Below are positions 1 through 5,660 of a stretch of 10,981 bases of DNA, one piece after another. Location: contig CAJBIL010000481.1 of NCBI GenBank assembly GCA_903953145.1, positions 1 through 10,981 of the forward strand, given 5' to 3'. Each line of letters begins with the position of its first letter. Positions within the stretch are counted from its first letter, which is position 1. A model generated the notes under the pieces. That model had not been told where the DNA came from, searched no databases, and saw only the letters and a program-made list of their open reading frames with translations. The DNA comes from an uncultured beta proteobacterium. Lineage in GTDB: Bacteria > Pseudomonadota > Gammaproteobacteria > Burkholderiales > Rhodocyclaceae. A program made the translations under genes and the position numbers.

Positions 1-18
1 CGCTTCACTGAAAATCCG

Positions 19-336
19 ATGCCCTTGCCGGTCGAGCGTGCGCTGGTTTCTGCCGGGGATGACCTTGCGCTAGCCCGTCGGCGCCGGGGGCTTTCTACGT
101 TATCCATGGCGGAGCGGGCGGGCATCTCAAAAAAGACGCTCTACCGGCTGGAACAGGGCGACCCCGGAGTGTCGTGGGGCGCTGTGATTCGGGTACTGAA
201 TATCCTGAATCTCCTCCCCGAGCTCAACAAGGCACTGAACACCACCAATGATGCGCTAGGCCTGGCGCTCATGAACAAGGCGGTGGCCAAACGCATCCGG
301 GTACGCAAAACCAACCCGAACAGTGGAGCCCTGTAA
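19..336 (+). CDS. hipB: HipB-like antitoxin, XRE-family DNA-binding protein (possibly 5'-partial)
   Basis: A 105-residue protein with a Cro/C1-type helix-turn-helix at about residues 15-62. The key stretch is SMAERAGISKKTLYRLEQGD (29-48), followed by PGVSW and the hydrophobic helix VIRVLNILNLL, a pattern typical of HipB-like antitoxins. In this family the antitoxin binds operators upstream of its own operon and binds and neutralises the HipA kinase. The stop codon overlaps the hipA start (TAATG, one shared base), so the two are translationally coupled. The basic C-terminal tail (residues 88-98, KAVAKRIRVRK) is the part that could contact the toxin or DNA. The frame stays open back to base 1 and no good ribosome binding site precedes the ATG at 19, so the true start may lie outside the window. 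The family assignment is secure from sequence pattern and context. Target and physiological role are inferred. Confidence 0.88.
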   Translation: MPLPVERALVSAGDDLALARRRRGLSTLSMAERAGISKKTLYRLEQGDPGVSWGAVIRVLNILNLLPELNKALNTTNDALGLALMNKAVAKRIRVRKTNPNSGAL

Positions 337-1661
337 TGGCGACAACGAAAAAAGCAAAAACCAGCACAACGCGGACGCTGCTCGTCTATCTGGGCGACAC
401 GGGACTGGAAGTGGGCGAACTGCAATTTTCCAGGCAGGGGCAAAAAGAGGTCTCGGCATTCCGGTACTCCCCTGCCTGGCTCAGTGATCCAGATTGCTTC
501 GCACTGTCGCCGGACCTCCCCCTGAGCACCGACTTTCAATACCGCACGGGAAGCAAGGAGACTTCCACCTTTGCGGGTGCCATTGCCGATACTGAGCCTG
601 ATGGCTGGGGACGCCGTGTCATTAACCGCGCCCATGCCAAACGGCGCAAGGTCGAAAAAGCCGCCGGCCGAGACGCCGGTTCCGCACAGCTGTCAGACCT
701 GGACTATTTGCTGGGGGTGCTGGATTCCAGTCGCATTGGCGCGCTGCGCTTCAGGGACAATGCCGACGGCCCCTTCCTCGATGTGCTCCATGATGACAAC
801 TTGCCTGAGGGAACTCACGAGGTCCCGCTGCAGACCTTGATTCAGGCGTCTAAAGCGGTTGAATCCGGCAAGGAAACGGCGATGGACCTTGCGTATCTGA
901 AAGGGCGCGGCACCTCGCTCGGCGGTATGCGACCGAAAGCAACGGTTCTGAAGCCTGACGGCACCTCGACCATCGCCAAGTTTCCGAGCGTGAATGATAC
1001 GCGTGACGTGGCGCGCGGTGAGGTGCTGGCGCTGCTGCTTGCGAAGGAGGCGGGCCTGAATGCATCCGAGGCCGAAGTTGTCATGTCGGGCACCCAGGCC
1101 GTCGCGCTTATCGTACGTTTTGACCGACCCCAGACTGGTGGCCGTATACCTTATCTGTCTGCGGCCTCGCTGCTACAGCTGGATTCCAGGGAGGATGGTG
1201 CTTACACGCAGATTGCGGAGGCTATTGACCGGTTTTCCCCGAGACCACTCGAAGACAAGCAGGAGCTTTGGGCGCGCATCTGCTTCAGCATGCTCATCAC
1301 CAACGTGGATGACCACATGCACAACCACGGCTTCCTGCACAGTGGCGGAGGGCAGTGGCGGCTCGCCCCGCTGTTTGACGTGAACCCGTTCCCCGACAAG
1401 GAACCCATCTTGAAAACTGCCGTGACTGAAGCGACCGGTGAAACCGGGGATATACAGGAGGCGCTGGATGCGGCGGCATACTTTGGCGTGTCCGATGACG
1501 ACGCTCATGCAATCCTGACCCGGATGATGGCTGCCCTGAGTGACTGGAAAGGACTCGCCCGGTCCCAGTCCGTGGGAATGGATGATGATGAAATTGACAA
1601 GGTCGCGCCTGCTTTTGAGAACGACAACTGGGCTACGGTAGCGTCCTTTCTGGAACAATGA
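336..1661 (+). CDS. hipA: HipA-family serine/threonine kinase toxin
   Basis: A 441-residue protein of normal length for HipA. An N-terminal subdomain (about 13-140) includes the family-typical GAIADTEPDGWGRR (81-94). It is followed by TSLGGMRPKA (193-202), the glycine/serine loop that in HipA proteins lies at the ATP site and contains the autophosphorylated serine, here probably Ser194. A lysine strand follows (IAKFPS, 213-218). The catalytic loop N-x-D-D-H-x-x-x-H/N is at 323-331 and the metal-binding Asp is in APLFDVNP (344-351), so all active-site landmarks are present. Known HipA phosphorylates glutamyl-tRNA synthetase and induces dormancy; homologues have other aminoacyl-tRNA synthetase targets, and the target here cannot be read from sequence. 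GGAG at 325-328 sits 7 bases before the ATG at 336, which overlaps the hipB stop. The pair forms a two-gene operon, regulated as usual by HipB repression, and appears intact. Confidence 0.93.
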   Translation: MATTKKAKTSTTRTLLVYLGDTGLEVGELQFSRQGQKEVSAFRYSPAWLSDPDCFALSPDLPLSTDFQYRTGSKETSTFAGAIADTEPDGWGRRVINRAHAKRRKVEKAAGRDAGSAQLSDLDYLLGVLDSSRIGALRFRDNADGPFLDVLHDDNLPEGTHEVPLQTLIQASKAVESGKETAMDLAYLKGRGTSLGGMRPKATVLKPDGTSTIAKFPSVNDTRDVARGEVLALLLAKEAGLNASEAEVVMSGTQAVALIVRFDRPQTGGRIPYLSAASLLQLDSREDGAYTQIAEAIDRFSPRPLEDKQELWARICFSMLITNVDDHMHNHGFLHSGGGQWRLAPLFDVNPFPDKEPILKTAVTEATGETGDIQEALDAAAYFGVSDDDAHAILTRMMAALSDWKGLARSQSVGMDDDEIDKVAPAFENDNWATVASFLEQ

Positions 1662-1944
1662 CCCTGCTAATCGGACCGCCTGCATATCCCAAGTAGCCCG
1701 CGAACACGGCTACCACAGCGCAATTGGACAATCGACCAAGGTGACCGCCCGCCCACGGCAATTGCTCACATAAACGTCATACAAGACACAGACTTCATTG
1801 CCTTGCCTTGAGCCCCAGGAGCTCAACGCGATAGTCCGGTCGACGGTCGGCAAGTTTTCGGCGACGACGTAGGCTGCGATCGTGATGAAGCGTATCCGTG
1901 CGCAAAGCTGGCGGCCTGACCCGCCAGCCGCACAGGCGGTACTC

Positions 1945-1977
1945 AAAAGCTCCCTGACTTCGGTAAGGGGGCTTTTT
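1945..1977 (+). terminator. Rho-independent terminator with TTCG tetraloop
   Basis: The arm AGCTCCCTGAC (1948-1958) pairs with GTAAGGGGGCT (1963-1973) across a TTCG loop closed by C-G. There is one G-T wobble and one G-A mismatch. The arm is followed by a T run (1973-1977), and preceding As (1945-1948) could pair with those Ts, so it could also work weakly on the minus strand. It lies about 290 bases after the hipA stop, so it may end the hipBA transcript with a long 3' tail, or belong to a lost gene. Confidence 0.72.
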
Positions 1978-2175
1978 CTGCTGCTTGCATATCCTCCGTG
2001 ACTATTGCGCAGTTCTATTACGCCTTAAGCGCCTGTCGATTACCTTCTGTGGCAAGGGGAATGGCGACCACCAAAATTTCTGCTGACGTTTATAACTGCT
2101 AATTTATCTGAATGTTGCAAGAAATCGTTAGCCAAGCTTAGAAATCAGGCAGAGGGTATCCGCGCGGGCGCTAAT

Positions 2176-2391
2176 TTATGGAAGGCGTAGTCTTCGTCCA
2201 AGGTTGGTAATAGTGATCGTTAATTCTTCAATGTTCACCGGTTTGGAAAAATAGGCATCTGCGCCAATGTTAAGCCCCTTGATCCGGTCAGCAGGGGTGT
2301 CTCGTGCAGTCACCATTACAATGCCGCAGGTATCAGATTGCCCGACCGATGCCTTTTTCTGATTGCACGACGTGGCTACATCGTAGCGCGC
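2176..2391 (-). pseudogene. Response-regulator receiver remnant (C-terminal half only)
   Basis: Read on the minus strand, the frame ending at the TAA 2178-2176 encodes the last half of a receiver domain. It has GIVMVTARDTPADRIKG, then LNIGADAYFSKPVNIEEL, then a short tail ending RRLRLP. The strand-4 Thr (VTAR), the GADAY loop and the conserved Lys-Pro (SKP) are all present. These are the classic second-half landmarks of OmpR/CheY-like receivers. The acidic pocket and phosphoacceptor Asp half is absent. Upstream in this frame a TGA occurs at 2394-2392, and there is no start codon before the conserved block. It also differs from both HTH-receiver proteins nearby, which have RGG-P in place of GADAY, so it is not a simple duplicate of them. 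I read it as the leftover of a deleted regulator gene. It could alternatively be a frame-disrupted gene whose 5' part is unrecognisable in 2392-2552. Confidence 0.75.
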
Positions 2392-2479
2392 TCAAATTGG
2401 CGAATCCGCAGAGCAAGTGTTGACGCCTGCACGATGCTCTAATGCGCAAGATCATTTGGGCTAGATTGCCTATTCATGC

Positions 2480-2517
2480 GCCCTGCAGAGGAGGTTCGGT
2501 TACTGCTGCCGCAGGGC
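2480..2517 (-). terminator. Possible hairpin downstream of the minus-strand HTH-receiver gene
   Basis: The arms GCCCTGC (2480-2486) and GCAGGGC (2511-2517) are perfectly complementary, with a 24-base loop. They lie 36 bases past the stop codon of the minus-strand gene. No T-tract follows in the minus direction, so it is at best a weak or Rho-assisted terminator or a 3'-end stabilising hairpin. Confidence 0.3.
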
Positions 2518-2552
2518 AATTGTCACTTATTCAACTGCCTCGTGGTTAAGGA

Positions 2553-3203
2553 CTAACCGGCTAAAGTGCGTTGACGCCGGGCCAGTCTGGCCTCCAGATA
2601 GCCATGCAGTTGATGAAAGGGGATTGGTTTGCCATAAAGCGTTGTTCCGGCCGGCAGGCCGCCACGCTCGACAACATGGTCAGGACTCATCCCGGTGACA
2701 ACAATGATGTCCATCTCTGCCAGTGCAGGATTCCCACGCAAGGTACGGATCATCTCGAAACCGTCAATGCCCGGCATCATCAAGTCAAGTATCACCAGAT
2801 CGGGCGGGTGCTGACCAATCTGAACCAGACCTTCAAACCCGTTGCTCACTACGCGTATTTCAATCGGCAAACCCCAACCAGCCATGGTTATCTTGTACAG
2901 CTTTTGCAGAATAAAATCGTCTTCAGCGATCAAAATCGAAAATAAATTTGATGAATTCACCTGACCCGGTGAATTGGCCGTACTCATTGGATTGCCCGAC
3001 TTGCCTGATGGGAACGGCGCAGCCAACCGACGATTCAGATGGGCGTTGATCGCGCTGACACTGACCCGACGGTGTCCGCCATCAGTCTTCCAGGCAGCAA
3101 GTACGCCACTTTCAACCATTTGCTGCACCGTGCCGAGTGAAATGCCCAGCATCTCTGCTGCTTGGCGGGTAGTGCAATAGTCGTCGCCTGTTTTATTAGA
3201 CAT
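2553..3203 (-). CDS. HTH-receiver regulator (MerR/excisionase-type HTH plus CheY-like receiver), copy A
   Basis: With the start chosen here the protein has 216 residues. Residues 9-58 form a MerR/BldC/excisionase-type winged helix (YCTTRQAAEMLGISLGTVQQ, then the wing AWKTDGGHRRVS). A Ser/Pro/Asn-rich linker (62-86) leads to a receiver domain at 87-206. The receiver has the acidic pocket E94-D95-D96, phosphoacceptor Asp140 in LVILDLMMPG, Thr170 in VVTG and Lys192 in GKPIPF, so it should be phosphorylatable. The domain order (DNA binding first, receiver last) is the reverse of usual response regulators. The start ATG at 3203 is picked because it matches the paralogue's short N-terminus. ATGs at 3224 and 3272 and a TTG at 3308 would give longer forms, and none has a strong ribosome binding site. 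It is transcribed divergently from the paralogue and sensory operon. A role in repressing or activating that operon is inference. Confidence 0.87.
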   Translation of the reverse strand: MSNKTGDDYCTTRQAAEMLGISLGTVQQMVESGVLAAWKTDGGHRRVSVSAINAHLNRRLAAPFPSGKSGNPMSTANSPGQVNSSNLFSILIAEDDFILQKLYKITMAGWGLPIEIRVVSNGFEGLVQIGQHPPDLVILDLMMPGIDGFEMIRTLRGNPALAEMDIIVVTGMSPDHVVERGGLPAGTTLYGKPIPFHQLHGYLEARLARRQRTLAG

Positions 3204-3289
3204 GGGTTTGTTCTTTTCATCCATGAGCACGCGTGTGACTTTGGCCGTCGGGGTAAATGTCAATTTTCGCATTTTACTCGGCACTCGCC

Positions 3290-3309
3290 TTTGTTTGCAC
3301 GCAGACAAA
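3290..3309. promoter_or_regulatory. Imperfect palindrome, candidate operator of the minus-strand gene
   Basis: TTTGTTTGCACGCAGACAAA reads TTTGT-x-TGC-x on each strand, symmetrical in 16 of 20 positions. It lies 87 bases upstream of the chosen start and 18 bases upstream of the alternative ATG at 3272. A dimeric HTH protein could bind it. There is no direct evidence of function. Confidence 0.35.
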
Positions 3310-3356
3310 TGCGGGCATGCAGATTTCTCGTTAATTTTTCAAAATAAGGTGGAGAT

Positions 3357-3371
3357 GAGGATTGCATCCTC
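3357..3371. repeat. Inverted repeat GAGGAT-3-ATCCTC
   Basis: Perfect 6-base arms (3357-3362 and 3366-3371) flank TGC in the middle of the divergent region. It could be an operator half-site pair or a small hairpin in a leader transcript. It is short enough to be chance. Confidence 0.35.
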
Positions 3372-3439
3372 GCTCGGTTTTGAGCACGCGATACTGAGTT
3401 TAGGGTAGGACGCGCAAAATATATGTAGCTGAGGAGAGC

Positions 3440-3463
3440 GGTGGCTTCCTGCCATCCTTTTTT
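3440..3463 (+). terminator. Terminator-like hairpin with T6 tract upstream of the sensory operon
   Basis: GGTGGC (3440-3445) pairs with GCCATC (3451-3456) over a 5-base loop, with one G-T wobble. One C follows and then six Ts (3458-3463). This is a small but classical intrinsic-terminator shape on the + strand. No + strand gene lies directly upstream, so it either stops read-through or antisense transcription before the operon promoter, ends a short untranslated RNA, or acts as an attenuator if the operon promoter lies further upstream. Confidence 0.4.
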
Positions 3464-3473
3464 AGAATATTTA

Positions 3474-3490
3474 TAACAAAATTAACAAAA
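3474..3490 (+). promoter_or_regulatory. Tandem direct repeat TAACAAAA, 9-base period
   Basis: TAACAAAA occurs at 3474-3481 and again at 3483-3490, within the likely promoter of the sensory operon. MerR-like proteins of the BldC type are known to bind AT-rich direct repeats head-to-tail rather than palindromes. The HTH of the adjacent regulators is of this general class, so this is a reasonable candidate binding site. AT-rich DNA makes chance repeats common. Confidence 0.35.
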
Positions 3491-3554
3491 GTGATATTAT
3501 AAGGATGTAAATTATAGATTTTGATATTTATTGAGCCTTGAGCAAGGTTTGAAA

Positions 3555-4166
3555 ATGGTTAAAAAGACTTTTTGCACGACACGGGAAGCAGCAGACTTGC
3601 TTGGCGTTTCCGTCAGAACAGCACAGTTGTGGGTTGAAAATGGCCTACTGAGTGCTTGGAAAACTGTGGGTGGTCACCGCCGTGTTTCGCGTGATTCAGT
3701 CGAGCAGATTCTGTATAAGAAAAGCGCTCCAGCCAATCCGGAACTTCCAAGCATCAAACTTAATATTCTGATTGTTGAAGATAATCAGGTGTTGTTACGA
3801 CTCTACCAGGAGCGGCTGATTCAGTGGCCGATGGCCCCCAGGGTGATGGTCGCTAGTAATGGTGTCGACGCTTTGCTCCAGTTTGGCCGTCAAGTGCCGG
3901 ATCTCTTGATTACCGATCTTGGCATGGCTGAACTGGATGGTTTCCAGTTGCTACGCATGTTCCATGCGATGCCGGAAAAATTCATGCAGATGTGCATTGT
4001 CGTCGTAAGCGGTCTTAGCGCAGACGTAATCCAGCAGCGCGGCGGCATCCCCGGAAAAACACTGTTTTTACCCAAGCCCATTCCGTTCGATACCCTGCTT
4101 GAGATCGCGCAAAAAATTTGGGCAAGAAAATTCGCCTGTAGCCAGGGAGAATTGCAATGCGCCTGA
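3555..4166 (+). CDS. HTH-receiver regulator (MerR/excisionase-type HTH plus CheY-like receiver), copy B
   Basis: A 203-residue protein, paralogous to the divergent minus-strand gene. Residues 6-54 are the MerR/excisionase-type HTH (FCTTREAADLLGVSVRTAQL, then SAWKTVGGHRRVS). In a 48-residue hand alignment of the HTH, 27 positions are identical to copy A. The receiver at 69-194 has E75-D76-N77, phosphoacceptor Asp121 in LLITDLGM, Ser152 in VVSG and Lys174 in PKPIPF. The third acidic-pocket position is Asn and Ser replaces Thr, both tolerated in receivers. Both copies share the unusual RGG-x-P block before KPIPF. The ATG at 3555 is preferred over the TTG at 3531 because AAGG (3544-3547) lies 7 bases upstream. 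It is the first gene of the sensory operon and overlaps the next gene by 10 bases. It is probably a phosphorylation-controlled transcription factor, with targets unknown. Confidence 0.9.
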   Translation: MVKKTFCTTREAADLLGVSVRTAQLWVENGLLSAWKTVGGHRRVSRDSVEQILYKKSAPANPELPSIKLNILIVEDNQVLLRLYQERLIQWPMAPRVMVASNGVDALLQFGRQVPDLLITDLGMAELDGFQLLRMFHAMPEKFMQMCIVVVSGLSADVIQQRGGIPGKTLFLPKPIPFDTLLEIAQKIWARKFACSQGELQCA

Positions 4167-5305
4167 ATTTCGAAATGGCCCAGATCGAGCGGATGAGTGA
4201 GGGTGTTGTTCTGCTGGACAAGTTGGCGGAAGTCAAGTCCTGCAATTCGGCAGCACGAGGATGGCTGCCTGCGTGTATCCGTCAAACAGGGTATCTCCGT
4301 AAATTGATAGAGGATGAGCGTAGCGGACAGCTAACGCTGCCAGCGGAGATCAGGCTCGGAGAGCCGGACAGTGAATTACCGAACAAATCGCTACCCGTGC
4401 TGGCACAAGCAGAAGAGGCCGCCGATGCCTGGCTGTGCAAGGACGGGCGCTGGAACTACGTGCTTTTTATTGCCCGGCCGACCCCTGTGCAGGGATTCAA
4501 ATCGAGCGAAACACGGATTGTTGCCTTGCTTGGCGAACAGGCCAGGCAGGAAATCAGCATGCTGGGAGAATTGCTGCGCGCCGCGAACAGTCCTGGCGAA
4601 CTGAACCGTTCTGCCATTCTTCAACAGTCTGCGCGGGTGGATCGGGTACTCACCGAAATAAATTATCTGGCCACACTGTTGCAGCGTGATGAGGTCTTCC
4701 TCGAAGATCGTTTGTCACTGGTTGGCCTGATTAAAGAAGTGTTGCCGACGCTACCCCGGCAACGTGGTGAACATCTCATTCACTACAAGTTGCTTGAGAC
4801 GCTGGATAATTTTGGTGCAATTTATGGCGATGCCGAGTGGTTGAAATACGCGATCAAGCATCTGCTGATCGGGCTGGGTGAAAGTGCGCCGCCACATAGC
4901 CAGGTCGTTATCGAGCTCCGTCAGCTCGGCGATTTTATTGTGTTCACCGGGCGGGTGCAGAACGCCCAACAGCGTCGGCCGGGAACGCCGGTCGCGCATG
5001 ATGAAGGTAAATCCTCCCCGATCGAGCGGGATATTCGTCTGGAAATGTGTCAGCGGATTATTCAACTGCATGGCGGTCGCATCAAGCTGTCGATGGTTAG
5101 CAGTGATGGTATCGACGCCTGTGCTGAGGGGGTCGAATCATTCACGCTCAACTTGCTGACCGGGTTGCCGGATCATGACCGGAGCCGTGTCTCATGTGCT
5201 GAGTGTCGTTATACCAAGCAGGCGCAAGCCTATGCAATCGACATTGCAGCACTGCTGGCCGAGCGCGCACAGCAAGCTATTACTGGAGTCAGTACCCATG
5301 ACTAA
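4157..5305 (+). CDS. Degenerate sensor histidine-kinase-like protein (probable pseudokinase)
   Basis: A 382-residue soluble protein with no signal peptide or membrane segment. Residues 8-110 resemble a PAS-like sensor (MSEGVVLLDKLAEVKSCNSAAR). A helical hairpin at about 118-185 looks like a DHp dimerisation domain, but no His sits at the usual place. Residues 190-335 resemble a HATPase fold: GDAEWLKYAIKHLL (224-237) matches the N-box start and CQRIIQLHGGRIKL (298-311) matches the late kinase motif. The N-box Asn is replaced by Gly239, and the DxGxG and GxGLGL boxes are not recognisable (RDIRLEM at 291-297). The tail carries a C-x-x-C pair (C347, C350) and a basic/helical end. AGGGAGA (4144-4150) lies 7 bases before the ATG. 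The gene overlaps its upstream neighbour by 10 bases and its downstream one by 8. It is likely a scaffold or regulator for the receivers. A divergent but active kinase cannot be excluded. Confidence 0.75.
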   Translation: MRLNFEMAQIERMSEGVVLLDKLAEVKSCNSAARGWLPACIRQTGYLRKLIEDERSGQLTLPAEIRLGEPDSELPNKSLPVLAQAEEAADAWLCKDGRWNYVLFIARPTPVQGFKSSETRIVALLGEQARQEISMLGELLRAANSPGELNRSAILQQSARVDRVLTEINYLATLLQRDEVFLEDRLSLVGLIKEVLPTLPRQRGEHLIHYKLLETLDNFGAIYGDAEWLKYAIKHLLIGLGESAPPHSQVVIELRQLGDFIVFTGRVQNAQQRRPGTPVAHDEGKSSPIERDIRLEMCQRIIQLHGGRIKLSMVSSDGIDACAEGVESFTLNLLTGLPDHDRSRVSCAECRYTKQAQAYAIDIAALLAERAQQAITGVSTHD

Positions 5306-5660
5306 AATTCTTATTGTTGATGACCATTCCGATATTCGCCGCCTGCTCAGTATTACTTTGGGTAAATCGTATGAAGTACTTGAGGCGGAGGATGGTATTG
5401 CTGCGCTGGAAGTAATTAAGCGTCAGCGTCCAAGAATCGTGCTGCTGGACATCATGATGCCCGGTGAACTGGATGGTTTGCAGGTACTTGATGCAATCAA
5501 AAGCAACCCGGCGACAAAGGATACGCTGGTCGCCATGGTAACCGCCCGTGGGCAATCCGCAGACTACGAAATCGGCCGGCAACGCGGTGCAGATGCTTAT
5601 TTCATCAAGCCTTTCAGCCCGCTGCAAGTGGTCAATTGGATTCGCGAGAAACTGAAATGA
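5298..5660 (+). CDS. CheY-like single-domain response regulator
   Basis: The 120-residue protein is a stand-alone receiver with no output domain. It begins TKILIVDDHSDIRR. The acidic pocket is D8-D9, the phosphoacceptor is Asp51 in VLLDIMMPG, the switch Thr is T82 in MVTARG, and the conserved Lys is K104 in FIKPFSP, so it is fully canonical. The ATG at 5298 is chosen over a TTG far upstream at 5175 because the domain starts there. GGAG (5285-5288) precedes it by 9 bases. It overlaps the pseudokinase gene by 8 bases and the GGDEF-EAL gene by 4 (ATGA), so it is co-translated with both. It probably carries phosphate from the operon's sensor to the GGDEF-EAL protein or a motility/adhesion target, which is inference. 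Confidence 0.93.
   Translation: MTKILIVDDHSDIRRLLSITLGKSYEVLEAEDGIAALEVIKRQRPRIVLLDIMMPGELDGLQVLDAIKSNPATKDTLVAMVTARGQSADYEIGRQRGADAYFIKPFSPLQVVNWIREKLK

Larger units (their letters stand above)
1662..2552. other. Gene-poor intergenic region with a decayed regulator remnant
   Basis: About 890 bases between hipA and the first HTH-receiver gene have no convincing intact gene on either strand. They contain the TTCG-loop terminator at 1945-1977, a small GC-rich inverted repeat just before it (CCGCC 1921-1925 with GGCGG 1935-1939), a response-regulator fragment on the minus strand (2176-2391), and an inverted repeat GCCCTGC/GCAGGGC (2480-2486 and 2511-2517). A minus-strand open frame at 1710-1946 (78 codons) has no recognisable motif or ribosome binding site and is probably chance. 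The stretch from about 1980 to 2175 shows nothing I can assign, apart from CTAATTTAT occurring twice (2098 and 2171). The area looks like a boundary where genes have decayed between two unrelated modules. Confidence 0.7.
3204..3554. promoter_or_regulatory. Divergent control region between the two HTH-receiver genes
   Basis: This stretch of about 350 bases without a gene must carry promoters for both directions. It is clearly AT-rich from about 3458 to 3535, next to the + operon. Visible elements are an imperfect 20-base palindrome at 3290-3309, a 6+6 inverted repeat at 3357-3371, a hairpin with a T run at 3440-3463, and a direct repeat at 3474-3490. A plausible but weak promoter for the + operon is TTATAA (3471-3476) with TATTAT (3495-3500), spacing 18. 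The -35 element is poor, as expected for an activated promoter. Several spans at the left end would become coding if a longer start of the minus-strand gene were used. Confidence 0.6.

Noticed and set aside
1710..1946. Minus-strand open frame of 78 codons in the gene-poor region
   Set aside because: No ribosome binding site, no recognised motif, Cys/Arg/Ala-rich composition typical of chance frames, and it ends beneath the terminator hairpin.
2544..2558. GGTTA-5-TAACC hairpin over the stop codon of the minus-strand gene
   Set aside because: Only five base pairs with no T run, so too weak to call a terminator.
3390..3445. Resemblance to a cyclic-di-GMP (GEMM-I) riboswitch because of GGTAGG and ACGCGCAAA near a GGDEF-containing operon
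   Set aside because: The motifs are in the wrong order and spacing for GEMM-I, and the paired P1-P3 stems cannot be drawn. A covariance-model search would settle it.
3536..3547. CCTTG-AG-CAAGG inverted repeat over the ribosome site of copy B
   Set aside because: The central spacer is only two bases, so at most a 4-bp stem could form, which is too weak to claim a translational switch.
3531..3554. TTG start giving 8 extra residues to HTH-receiver copy B
   Set aside because: It would place the AAGG ribosome site inside the gene. The ATG at 3555 is well placed after it and matches the family start.
5175..5297. A 41-residue N-terminal extension of the CheY-like protein
   Set aside because: It lies inside the pseudokinase gene in another frame, and the receiver fold begins precisely at the ATG at 5298, which has its own GGAG.
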